The notes beneath the pieces were generated by a model. The model was not told where the DNA came from, did no database searches, and was given only the letters and a program-made list of their open reading frames with translations. The position numbers were made by a program, and so were the translations under genes. Below, in pieces: positions 44,161 to 52,033 of a DNA stretch of 64,000 bases. The stretch is from Aldehydirespirator sp028819505 (GTDB lineage: Bacteria > Actinomycetota > Acidimicrobiia > Acidimicrobiales > Aldehydirespiratoraceae): contig OZ242297.1 in the NCBI GenBank assembly GCA_965207755.1, positions 2,728,001 to 2,792,000 on the forward strand, written 5' to 3'. The number at the start of each line of letters is the position of its first letter. The stretch's first letter is position 1.

Positions 44161-45458
44161 CCGCGCGCACCGCCGAGAGCCGCCTCCCGGCCGTAGCGTC
44201 GCACCCGGATGTCGGCCTGTGCCTGATGGCCGGCGAAGTTCTCTATCGCGCAGAGCCGGCTGCAGTACTCCCCGATCAGGGCGCTCGACGCCGGGTCGGT
44301 GATCCGCTGGTATGTGACGGTCTTGAGGAACTTCCCGACCCACAGGCCGCCCGTGTAGCGGGCCGCCGCCTGCGTCGGGAGGGTGTGGTTGGTTCCGATC
44401 ACCTTGTCGCCGTAGGACACGTTGGTCATCGGGCCCAGGAACAGCGCCCCGTAGTTCTTCAGGTTCTCCAGGAAGAAGTCGTCGTCGCCGGTCATGACCT
44501 GCACATGCTCGAACGCCAACTCGTCGGCGAGCGCGAGCATCTCAGCGTTGTCCTCACAGACGACGACCCGGCCATAGTCCTCCCAGGACACCGAGGCGAC
44601 GTCGGCAGTCGCCAAGGTCTCCAGCTGCCGCTGCACCTCCGCGAGGGTGTCCACCCCGAGTTGGCGAGACGTGGTGAGCAGCACCGCCGGCGACGTGGGC
44701 CCGTGCTCGGCCTGGCCCAGCAGGTCGGTGGCGCAGATCTCGCCGTCGACGGTGTCGTCGGCCAGCAGGAGGGTCTCGGTGGGGCCGGCGAGCAGATCGA
44801 TTCCCACCCGCCCGTAGAGCTGGCGTTTGGCCTCGGCCACGAACGCGTTGCCCGGACCGACCAGCACGTCCACCCGGTCGACGAACTCGGTCCCCAGCGC
44901 CAACGAGGCGACCGCCTGCACCCCGCCCAGCAGGTAGATCTCATCTGCGCCCGCCAAGTGCATCGCCGCCACCGTCTCGGCCGGCACACTGCCGCCGATG
45001 GGCGGGGTGCAGGCAGCCACGCGCGGCACGCCCGCGACCTTGGCCGTCAGCACGCTCATGTGCGCCGACGCCACCATCGGGTAGCGGCCGCCCGGGACGT
45101 AGGCCCCCACAGAGGACACCGGGATGTGCTTGTGGCCCAGCGTCACCCCCGGCAGGGTCTCGACCTCCACATCGCCCATCGAATCGAGCTGGGCCTGCGC
45201 GAAGTCGCGGATCTGGGACTGCGCGAAGCAGATGTCGTCCACCGTGGCGGGATCGACGCCGGCCACGATCTCGCCGACTCGCTCCGCACTCAACCGGAAC
45301 CGCTCCGGCGCCCAGTCGTCGAACGTCACCGACATCTCGCGCACCGCCTGCTCGCCGCGCTCAGCCACATCCGAGATCAGGGCGCGAACCCGCTCAGCCA
45401 GCGCCGGATCAGCACCATGCGCGCCCTTGGAGGTGGCTTCCTTGAGGACTTCAGCCAT
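44157..45458 (-). CDS. HisD-family dehydrogenase, probably sulfopropanediol 3-dehydrogenase (HpsN-like)
   Basis: A 433-residue NAD-dependent zinc dehydrogenase related to histidinol dehydrogenase. PVSSVGAYVPGGRYPMVAS, VGPGNAFVAEAKRQLYG, IDLLAGPTETLLLAD and QAEHGPTSPA are HisD-superfamily motifs. GTNHTLPTQAAARYTGGLWV followed by GKFLKTVTYQ is the C-terminal form I associate with HpsN rather than true HisD. The absence of other his genes and the coupled SDR favour 2,3-dihydroxypropanesulfonate catabolism. ATG 45458 with GGGAG upstream; the longer frame upstream contains a permease scrap. Confidence 0.68.
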   Translation of the reverse strand: MAEVLKEATSKGAHGADPALAERVRALISDVAERGEQAVREMSVTFDDWAPERFRLSAERVGEIVAGVDPATVDDICFAQSQIRDFAQAQLDSMGDVEVETLPGVTLGHKHIPVSSVGAYVPGGRYPMVASAHMSVLTAKVAGVPRVAACTPPIGGSVPAETVAAMHLAGADEIYLLGGVQAVASLALGTEFVDRVDVLVGPGNAFVAEAKRQLYGRVGIDLLAGPTETLLLADDTVDGEICATDLLGQAEHGPTSPAVLLTTSRQLGVDTLAEVQRQLETLATADVASVSWEDYGRVVVCEDNAEMLALADELAFEHVQVMTGDDDFFLENLKNYGALFLGPMTNVSYGDKVIGTNHTLPTQAAARYTGGLWVGKFLKTVTYQRITDPASSALIGEYCSRLCAIENFAGHQAQADIRVRRYGREAALGGARG

Positions 45459-45496
45459 CAGATACTCCCACCGAGACGGTCGTGGTCTTCGATCGC

Positions 45497-45602
45497 GCCC
45501 GTCATCGTTCGGCGCCAGCGACGACGAGCGTGTGAACCCGGCGAGCACGCGCTTGTTCAGGATCACGTATAGCACGAGGATCGGGGTGGGGATGATTCGG
45601 GT
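45497..45602 (-). pseudogene. C-terminal scrap of a MalG-type permease
   Basis: In the same frame as the HpsN-like gene, upstream of its start, lies IIPTPILVLYVILNKRVLAG, which resembles the conserved end of sugar ABC permeases (IP..VLY..LQ...V.G). The rest of the permease is missing. It suggests a deleted uptake system once preceded these dehydrogenase genes. Short similarity, so tentative. Confidence 0.35.
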
Positions 45603-45763
45603 GTCACTCGGCGCCTGCACTCATGCACCGGCCACCGACAGCAGAGGGGCCGCCTTGGCCTCCAGCGTCGTATGCGCCGGTCACGCTCGCCTGTCCGCTC
45701 GGCCTCTTATTCGCGAAATGCTGTATAAACGCGAGAAATTTGCCTGGACGGTACGATCCTGCC

Positions 45764-46477
45764 ATGGCACCGCAGCGGCGCACGAACCAGCTGTGCCTCT
45801 GGGTCAGCGACGAGGAGATACGACGGATTCGGGCGACCGCGGCAGCCTCGGGCGAGACGGTGGCAGAGTTCGTGCGCGCCGCGGCCGCGAGCCGCTGCAG
45901 CCCGGATCGGACGCTCCCGGAAGACGGGCGTCTCACCCGCTCGCAGCGACGGGTGCTGGCCGCTGTCTCGGAGCACCTCGGGCTCGACAGCGTGGCGGCC
46001 GTGGCCCGGGCGTCGGGCCTGTCGTGGGCCTCGGCCCGCGGAGCGCTGGACGACCTCGAGGCTCTCGGCGCGATCCGCCGACAGACCTGGACGGAGCCAT
46101 GGCGGCGAGCGGTCCGGGAGCGGCGAGTCTGGACGCTGGAGGTGCTCTCCCCGACCTGCCGGGCGGTGGCGGCCCACAGTCGGCGTGTGATGATCCCGGA
46201 CAGGCCTGCGCCCACGGTGTACACGGGCGGGCTCCCACCCCGGTTCTGGTCGCTGTTCTGGAACCATCCCGACCCCTCCGGGCTGCGATTGCCCGACGAC
46301 GCCCGCTACATCGCCAACCGGCTCCTCAACGGCCCGTCGGCTCTGGCGGCACTGTGGGCTTCGGCCCATCTGCCGTCGGAGGCACTGCGAGCCTGCCTGG
46401 AGCTGCGCTCCACCAAGCGGCACACCCGAGACCTGATCGTCAACGCCCTGGCTCACCGGAGGACGCAGCCGCAGTGA
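45764..46477 (+). CDS. AbiEi-like antitoxin/regulator with RHH and winged-HTH regions
   Basis: A 237-residue protein. The N-terminus RTNQLCLWVSDEEIRRIRAT followed by SGETVAEFVRAAA is ribbon-helix-helix-like. A central LTRSQRRVLAAVSEHLG and VAAVARASGLSWASARGALD is a winged HTH. The last gene overlap is GTGA with a nucleotidyltransferase-fold gene, the order of AbiEi/AbiEii type IV toxin-antitoxin pairs. A TATAAA hexamer and the direct repeats CGCGA(A/G)AAT lie 35-60 bp upstream of the ATG. Confidence 0.6.
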   Translation: MAPQRRTNQLCLWVSDEEIRRIRATAAASGETVAEFVRAAAASRCSPDRTLPEDGRLTRSQRRVLAAVSEHLGLDSVAAVARASGLSWASARGALDDLEALGAIRRQTWTEPWRRAVRERRVWTLEVLSPTCRAVAAHSRRVMIPDRPAPTVYTGGLPPRFWSLFWNHPDPSGLRLPDDARYIANRLLNGPSALAALWASAHLPSEALRACLELRSTKRHTRDLIVNALAHRRTQPQ

Positions 46478-47172
46478 TCCCCGAGCACGATTCGATCGAG
46501 CGCTGGTCGGAAGTGGTCGACGGCGCCACCCGCGCCTGCTGGCCGAAGGTCGCCTCCGCGGCGCCCGCCTCCAGCGTGCTCATGGGCGGCACGGCCCTCG
46601 CGATGCATGTCCGGCACCGCCGCAGCCGCGACCTCGACGTGTTCGTCCACGAGCGGTTCGAGCCGGAAGCGGTGCTCGGAAGACTCCGGCGAGACGCTCT
46701 GGTGGCCGTCGACGACATCGCGGCCGGGACTCTCAGCGCCAGCGTGGACGGGGTCGGCGTCCGGTTCCTCTGGGCGCGGGGCCAGACTCCGCTCGAGGAG
46801 GGCCAGAGTGTCGACGGCCTGAGCGTCGGCTCGCTCCTGGACGTGGCCGCGACCAAGCTCAAGGTGGTCGGCGACCGCGGCGAGCTGCGCGACTACTACG
46901 ACCTGATGCGCATCGAGACCGACGCCGGAGTGATGATGGAGACCGCGCTACGCCTGTACGGCCGGCGCTACGGCATCGCGATGGACCACCCGAGCGTCCC
47001 CCACATCGTGCGCGCCATCGGGTCGTTCGCCGATGTGGCCGACGACCCGTGGCTGGCCGAGTCGTTGCAGGGGCTGGACCGGACCGACGCCACCCTCGAT
47101 GCCGTGCAGTCCTACTGGACCGGTCGCCAGCCCGAGATCGCGCACTGGCTCACGGCGCACATCCTCAGTTGA
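46474..47172 (+). CDS. AbiEii-like nucleotidyltransferase toxin
   Basis: A 232-residue protein. GGTALAMHVRHRRSRDLDVF is the AbiEii nucleotidyltransferase motif (GG(S/T)AL...R.S.DLD.F), followed by KLKVVGDRGELRDYYDLMRI typical of the family. GTG start overlaps the antitoxin stop. AbiEii enzymes nucleotidylate tRNA or related targets and cause bacteriostasis or abortive infection. Confidence 0.8.
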   Translation: MIPEHDSIERWSEVVDGATRACWPKVASAAPASSVLMGGTALAMHVRHRRSRDLDVFVHERFEPEAVLGRLRRDALVAVDDIAAGTLSASVDGVGVRFLWARGQTPLEEGQSVDGLSVGSLLDVAATKLKVVGDRGELRDYYDLMRIETDAGVMMETALRLYGRRYGIAMDHPSVPHIVRAIGSFADVADDPWLAESLQGLDRTDATLDAVQSYWTGRQPEIAHWLTAHILS

Positions 47173-47175
47173 CAT

Positions 47176-47316
47176 GAAATACAGGACATCACGCGGGTGG
47201 TGTTCAGCGGCGACGACTGCCTTGTGCTGCTCGGCGCCTACACGCGGGAGGGCCTGAACCTCGCTGCCGACCCCGTGAACCGGCGCCTGCTGCCCGTGAA
47301 GGTGCGCCCCGGCTAG
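47176..47316 (+). pseudogene. C-terminal fragment resembling a clan AA aspartic protease
   Basis: An open frame without a start encodes VVFSGDDCLVLLGAYTREGL then NLAADPVNRRLLPVKVRPG and a stop. The LLG...L...VDP..RRL.PV pattern is the end of small retropepsin-like proteins. The N-terminal part with the catalytic DTG is absent. Confidence 0.4.
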
Positions 47317-47335
47317 CCGGCCCCGCGGCGGTGAC

Positions 47336-47366
47336 GTGGTCTCGCTGGCGGGATGCGGTCGGAACT
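47336..47366. repeat. 31-bp direct repeat, left copy
   Basis: GGGATGCGGTCGGAACT and its flank (47336-47366) recur at 48590-48620 in the same orientation with about two mismatches. The pair brackets a two-gene cassette. Confidence 0.75.
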
Positions 47367-47461
47367 GACCCCACGATGGCGCGGGACTCACGCCACGCCG
47401 TCACCGCGCTGGACCCAGCCGGATAGATTGGACATCGGATCCGCTTGACCACAGGAGCGAG

Positions 47462-47950
47462 ATGACCGACATTTGGTGGCAGCATCGTCACACCGCACCG
47501 GACGGGCATCTCAGGCTTCTGCCCGTGAAGGACCAGGAGGACCTCTGGGCTTTGGGCCCAGTCGAAATTGGAGACTCCGAGCACGCGCTGGCCGTGCTGG
47601 CCGGCCCCTCCTGGCGGTCTGCGCAGCTTCTGCCTTGGGCGAAGCCGGGCGAGGAGTGGTGGGTGGCGGGGCTGATCGTCGATGACCGGGTGGCACCGAG
47701 AGGTCACGCGTCGTTGAGCATCGTTACCGACGTCTGCACGGTGGTCAGGAGCGGCAGGCATCTGCGGTTGGACGGCGCCGAGGGCGTGGTTCTCAACGAT
47801 GTTGGAAGCTACGAGTCGCTGTCGGAGGGCCAAGTGGCCGCTCAGCGGTGGGTTCAGGCATCGGTGCCGGAGCGCATGCGAAAGCATGTCGCTGCGCTGT
47901 ACGCCCCGCCAAAGGCGACATCTCCGCTCGTGCCGGCTCTCGAGGCGTGA
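47462..47950 (+). CDS. Hypothetical protein, first gene of a two-gene cassette
   Basis: A 162-residue protein, ATG with AGGAG seven bases upstream. It is rich in Trp and small strands (DIWWQHRHTAPDGHLRLLPV, WWVAGLIVDDR). No signal peptide or known motif was seen. It overlaps the next gene as GTGA, so the two products probably cooperate. The pair lies between 31-bp direct repeats. Confidence 0.5.
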   Translation: MTDIWWQHRHTAPDGHLRLLPVKDQEDLWALGPVEIGDSEHALAVLAGPSWRSAQLLPWAKPGEEWWVAGLIVDDRVAPRGHASLSIVTDVCTVVRSGRHLRLDGAEGVVLNDVGSYESLSEGQVAAQRWVQASVPERMRKHVAALYAPPKATSPLVPALEA

Positions 47951-48564
47951 CCGCCATTCTGGGCCAGTACGCCGCCGCGGTCCGCGATATCGCCATCCTT
48001 GTAGCCGCAGCTCTAGCCCTGCTGAGCTTCGGGCTCAGCCTGCGGACCAGCGTACAAGCCGAGACGGGACGGGTCGTCGTGTGGCGCCTGCCTCTGCTTC
48101 GCCACGTCAAGGTCGAGGGACAGGAGATTCGGAGGCCCTCGGCGCGCGAACTGGCCCAAGAGTCCGAAGAGGACAACGACGTCACGCAAGCGGATGACAC
48201 CCAGAACGCTGCCGCCGGGCCCGAACCAACGGGCCCAAGCGGCACAATCGAGCCAGACGAGGATGAGCAGCCGACAGCTGTATCAGGCTGGGTCCATGTC
48301 CCTGCGGCCATGGACCGCTCTCGTGACCCGGTCGAACTCCCCATGATTCGCCTCAGCCCCACCCGGCGTTCAGGGAGGTCAAGGCTTCACCTTCAGGCCA
48401 AGGCCACGAGCGGCGGTCAAGGCATGTTGGGTGCCTTCCCGAACATTCGAGTCAGCCGAGCGGTCGACCCCGCTAGCGATGTCCACAACCCGCTGACAGG
48501 CTCCGATGCCGGACGCTTACGCGACGCAATCGTGGGGAGCTGGGTCACGAGTCTGTGGTCCTGA
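47947..48564 (+). CDS. Hypothetical membrane protein, second gene of the cassette
   Basis: A 205-residue protein with one N-terminal membrane segment (DIAILVAAALALLSFGLSL, about residues 14-32), followed by a basic loop and a long acidic, probably disordered stretch (EESEEDNDVTQADD). The C-terminal 80 residues contain short strands. No family recognised. GTG start overlapping the previous stop. Confidence 0.5.
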   Translation: MTAILGQYAAAVRDIAILVAAALALLSFGLSLRTSVQAETGRVVVWRLPLLRHVKVEGQEIRRPSARELAQESEEDNDVTQADDTQNAAAGPEPTGPSGTIEPDEDEQPTAVSGWVHVPAAMDRSRDPVELPMIRLSPTRRSGRSRLHLQAKATSGGQGMLGAFPNIRVSRAVDPASDVHNPLTGSDAGRLRDAIVGSWVTSLWS

Positions 48565-48589
48565 TCGCGCCCCGCTAAGCCGCGGTGCC

Positions 48590-48620
48590 GTGGTGTCGCT
48601 GCCGGGATGCGGTCGGAACT
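48590..48620. repeat. 31-bp direct repeat, right copy
   Basis: Second copy of the sequence at 47336-47366. Distance between copies is 1254 bp. It lies between the cassette's second gene and the 3' end of the methyltransferase gene. Confidence 0.75.
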
Positions 48621-48667
48621 TCAAGCAGTTGCCCAACCCATAGGTGGGTTTCTCATTGAAGTTCACG

Positions 48668-50500
48668 CTACGCCGTCGGCTGCACGAGAGTCTGCTGGGT
48701 CGGCGCCGCGGCAGTGGCTGCGATGGTGGCGGCGCCGGTGCGCAGGCTGGGCCAGGCCGCGATGAGGCCGTTGTAGGCGCCGGCCTCCGATGCCCAGCCT
48801 CGGTCGTTGGCCTTCTGGTACAGCAGGTAGGCGAGTTGGCGGGCCCGGTCGCCGTAACCGCCGAGGGCGTGCAGCAACTCGGCCGCCTCCGACTCCGAGC
48901 GCTCCAGGGCAGCGGCCAAGTGCTGGGTGGCCTCCCACACCGTGAGCCGGTCGTCGTGCAGCGGCGACCAGTCGGAGGCGAGTTCGCTGCGCTCGTAGAG
49001 GCGGAACTTGCCGGCGCGGGCCTCACCGATGCCAGCCGTCTCGATGCCGGCCAAAGACGTGTTCTTGGCCCGGGCCACACTGTCCGCGTCGCCGGAGGGG
49101 CCGGGGCTGTAGCCATGCTCGGCGAACCAGGTCAGCGCGAAGCGGGTATCGGCGTCGAGCTCAGCCTCCTCGCCGTCGAGCACCTCGCCCAACACGTCGT
49201 TGATGATCGCCAGCGCAGCCGACACCGGCATCGACGACCCGTCAGCCTCCACCACCCGCGCATAGCGGGAGAACACCTTGATCCCGGGTCCGATAGTCGA
49301 CTGCGCCATGTCCACCGGAGCGATGTTCCCCGACTGCAACACCCGCACCGCCTCAGGCAACTCCTGGCGTAGTGCAGCGATGAACTCGCCTCGGGTGGCG
49401 AGCGCCGCAGTCTTGCGCCGCGGCCGGCAAGCAAGAACAATCGACGACGCCAACGCGTTGGTGCCGGAGGCAACAAGGCGGTTGCCCAACTCGGTGCGCA
49501 TCGGCCATGTGGCGTTCACCTCCAAGCCGGCGCCGATGACCGCTTGCAGGAACGTGTCCCAGCCGGTTGCCCGCACCTCTCCTTCCTTCGTCTCGGTCGC
49601 CTTGTAGGCGTAATAGATCGTGGCCGGAACACCATCAGGCTGATGCCTGGCCACATCAGCCATGAACTCGGCCATTCCGGACTCGAAGTGCTCCTCGGCC
49701 TGCGCCTTCGAACCCGCCCGATACCGGTTGGCGATCAACTCCTCGGCCTTGGGCGTCAGCAGCGTCGAGCAGTCGTCGGGCCACACGTCGGACAGATTCC
49801 GTCGCATCCAGACGTAGAAGAAGTCCGACAGGTCCGCATATGAGATGTTGTCGTAGTACGGAGGATCAGTCGAAATCACACAGTCGATGGACTCCCGCAC
49901 GCGTGCTCGTACATCTCTCTGCACGGCGTCGCCGCCGACAACCGCCGCGGGTACGTAGGCGATTGCTTTGATGACCCAATCCACCATCGCCATCCAGTTT
50001 CCGGTTGACGACGAGAACGGGTTGCACTCGGCGAAGTCCCAAGTCATCGGAATCGCCTGACGCCCGAAGGTGTTGCGAATCAGTTCCCTCGAGTTGTGCC
50101 ATGTACAGATCGTGGACCAGTAGTCGGCGCACTTGTCGATCACGAAGGCCAAGTACGTCACAACCGCATCCGCGTAGGCATCGGCGCCCCGGCCGCCGTC
50201 GCGCAGCCTCACACCGTCAGACGCAAGGCCCGCCGCCGCATCGGCGCCACCGCCGCCGTCAACCGCCTGCCGTGCGGCGGCGTCGGCGCGCACCCGCCCG
50301 GCAACCTCCGCGAGCAGGTCCGAGAACGTCGTCAACGCCGCGAGCTGTCGGAGTGTGAACAGCTTCCACCACTCATCGAGCCCGTACACGAATACGGTGC
50401 CGCCTGTCAGCTTCTCGGGATTGCTTCCCTCCGGCTTCCAGGCAGGCTCATGACAGCCGGCAGCGTCAACGTCGGTGGATGTGGCAACGACATAGCAGCG
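48668..50500 (-). CDS. DUF1156-type DNA methyltransferase, C-terminal part (out of frame with its N-terminus)
   Basis: About 610 residues following the G12 tract. After RCYVVATSTDV and AWKPEGSNPEKLTGGTVFVY it has the DEWWKLFTLRQLAAL region, then the catalytic STDPPYYDNISYADLSDFFY (DPPY motif IV of amino-methyltransferases) and the family's C-terminal half, ending at 48668. It lacks its own ribosome binding site and SAM-binding motif I, which are in 50407-51495. Together the parts give about 940 residues, the normal size of DUF1156 proteins in defence islands. Confidence 0.85.
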   Translation of the reverse strand, partial: RCYVVATSTDVDAAGCHEPAWKPEGSNPEKLTGGTVFVYGLDEWWKLFTLRQLAALTTFSDLLAEVAGRVRADAAARQAVDGGGGADAAAGLASDGVRLRDGGRGADAYADAVVTYLAFVIDKCADYWSTICTWHNSRELIRNTFGRQAIPMTWDFAECNPFSSSTGNWMAMVDWVIKAIAYVPAAVVGGDAVQRDVRARVRESIDCVISTDPPYYDNISYADLSDFFYVWMRRNLSDVWPDDCSTLLTPKAEELIANRYRAGSKAQAEEHFESGMAEFMADVARHQPDGVPATIYYAYKATETKEGEVRATGWDTFLQAVIGAGLEVNATWPMRTELGNRLVASGTNALASSIVLACRPRRKTAALATRGEFIAALRQELPEAVRVLQSGNIAPVDMAQSTIGPGIKVFSRYARVVEADGSSMPVSAALAIINDVLGEVLDGEEAELDADTRFALTWFAEHGYSPGPSGDADSVARAKNTSLAGIETAGIGEARAGKFRLYERSELASDWSPLHDDRLTVWEATQHLAAALERSESEAAELLHALGGYGDRARQLAYLLYQKANDRGWASEAGAYNGLIAAWPSLRTGAATIAATAAAPTQQTLVQPTA

Positions 50501-51495
50501 CCCCCCCCCCCCGCCCCTTTGGCAACCACGGCCATCAACTGGTGGCCCATGCGACCGGCGCGGCTCTCGGACTTGATGTAGCCGCCGTCGATGGCGGCGC
50601 CCGTCGCGATGCATACGCCGTTGCCGCGATTGACGGTGCGCTCGTAGGTGGGTTCGCCGCCTTCTCGGATCTGGTAGCTGACGGTCTGGGCGCCGCGGTC
50701 GACGATCGGCTCGATCCACACCTTGGGCTTGCCGGGGCGTTTGGCGAGCGTCCATGACGCCACCAGCGGCACATGGCCCGACCAGCTCGGGTCCGGTGAC
50801 TCCACCGTGCGGGCCCAGATCCAGGCGATGGGGGTGAGCTTCTCGCCGTCGGGGCCGGTGGCGTCCGGGTACAGGTGCCCGATGCGCCGTTGGGCCTCGT
50901 CGCGCATCCAGCGCCCGTAGGCCTCCACATCGGCGGCCAGGCCCTGGGCCCGTTCCCAAGTTGTCAGTTCCTTGTCGATGTCAGGATGAACCGGCGGCAT
51001 CCCGGCGAAACGGGGCGGGATCTCGATCATGGCCTTGTTGATCAGCACCGCCACGGGGTTGAGGTCCCCGGCGAGCGCGGTGAGCCCGAGCCGCTGGGCC
51101 TCCAGCGGTATGGCCCCTCCCCCGGCGAAGGGATCCAGGATCGGCGGCGGCCCGTCGGGGAAGCACCGGTCGATCTCGGCCCGGGCCTCGGCCAGCACAT
51201 CCGGGTTGTTGGTGTTCTCCCACTTGACGAGCCGCTCCAGGATGTCGAACAGCCGCTTGCGCTCGACCTCCTGTTCAGCCGGCGTCAATGACGGGTCCCC
51301 CGAGGGATCATCGACCAACGACGCCCAGATCACCGCCCGGGCCGCCGCCAGCGGCCGCCGAGCCCACCACAGATGCAGCGTCGACGGATGCCCGTGCCGT
51401 ATCGACTTCTCCCGTGCCGCCTCGCGGTTGATCGCCCCCAACGGCAACGCCACCTCAATCAACTTCGGCCGGTACGCCGGGTCGGTCACAGGCAA
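50407..51495 (-). CDS. DUF1156-type DNA methyltransferase, N-terminal part
   Basis: PKLIEVALPLGAINREAARE, HGHPSTLHLWWARRPLAAAR and the SAM-binding motif DPFAGGGAIPLEAQRLG are present. The frame reads into a 12-G tract after MGHQLMAVVAKGAGGGG and then runs in the wrong frame to a stop at 50407. The first codon is TTG at 51495, with GTG 51489 an alternative. It is divergent from the ImmA/IrrE pair. Whether the protein is made full length depends on tract length. Confidence 0.88.
   Translation of the reverse strand: MPVTDPAYRPKLIEVALPLGAINREAAREKSIRHGHPSTLHLWWARRPLAAARAVIWASLVDDPSGDPSLTPAEQEVERKRLFDILERLVKWENTNNPDVLAEARAEIDRCFPDGPPPILDPFAGGGAIPLEAQRLGLTALAGDLNPVAVLINKAMIEIPPRFAGMPPVHPDIDKELTTWERAQGLAADVEAYGRWMRDEAQRRIGHLYPDATGPDGEKLTPIAWIWARTVESPDPSWSGHVPLVASWTLAKRPGKPKVWIEPIVDRGAQTVSYQIREGGEPTYERTVNRGNGVCIATGAAIDGGYIKSESRAGRMGHQLMAVVAKGAGGGGAAMSLPHPPTLTLPAVMSLPGSRREAIPRS
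50501..50512 (-). repeat. 12-G homopolymer tract within the methyltransferase gene (C12 on the plus strand)
   Basis: Twelve consecutive C on the plus strand, followed by G and CCCC. On the coding strand, with 12 G the N-terminal frame goes to a premature stop; with 10 or 13 G the frame continues directly into RCYVVAT and the catalytic half. One slippage event (+1) would restore the gene. A sequencing or assembly miscount is the alternative. Confidence 0.9.
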
Positions 51496-51643
51496 CCACC
51501 GTACCGGCCAACGCAGGGCGCAAAGGTGAGACGCGCACGGCCGCTGTCATGGACGCCTCAACGCATCCCGGACCAACTGCCTATCGCACCGGTGCCAAAG
51601 GCTCAGCTTCATGGCCGGTGCCGACGCGACGAACAGACCGAGA

Positions 51644-52033
51644 ATGACTTGGCGGTACGAGCCGGACGAGAACCCGAAGCGCAAGCACCACTGGGACAGG
51701 CAGCACGCCGGGTTCGTCACGGTCGGGCGGATCCGGGTGGGCAAGTGCCCTTCGACGATGGATGCCTCCAGCGCGCAGGCGCTCCTCGAAGAAGCGATCC
51801 CCTACTCCCCTCCCCGCTGGGACCGGCCCTACCCCAAGCGGCTGTACGCAGTCAGCGACGGCGTGGTCTACCGAGCTGCACCCACGAACCCGGGGACCTC
51901 GTACCATGGGTTTCCAGAACACCCGCAGACGTTCCCGCGCGCTGGCAACGCGAGGAACGTCAAGCGACAACTGTTGGAGCGCGCCGCACAGCAAGGATGC
52001 GAGAGGGAGGTGCGGCAATGGATGAACTGGTAG
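51644..52033 (+). CDS. Hypothetical protein coupled to an ImmA/IrrE peptidase
   Basis: A 129-residue protein starting MTWRYEPDENPKRKHHWDRQ. Notable stretches are VGKCPSTMDASSAQALL and AAPTNPGTSYHGFPEHPQTF. An upstream ATG at 51611 is possible. The family is not named by me but the SYHGFPE pattern is striking. The last 16 bases overlap the peptidase gene, so both proteins are co-translated, like a substrate/sensor with its protease (inference). Confidence 0.55.
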   Translation: MTWRYEPDENPKRKHHWDRQHAGFVTVGRIRVGKCPSTMDASSAQALLEEAIPYSPPRWDRPYPKRLYAVSDGVVYRAAPTNPGTSYHGFPEHPQTFPRAGNARNVKRQLLERAAQQGCEREVRQWMNW

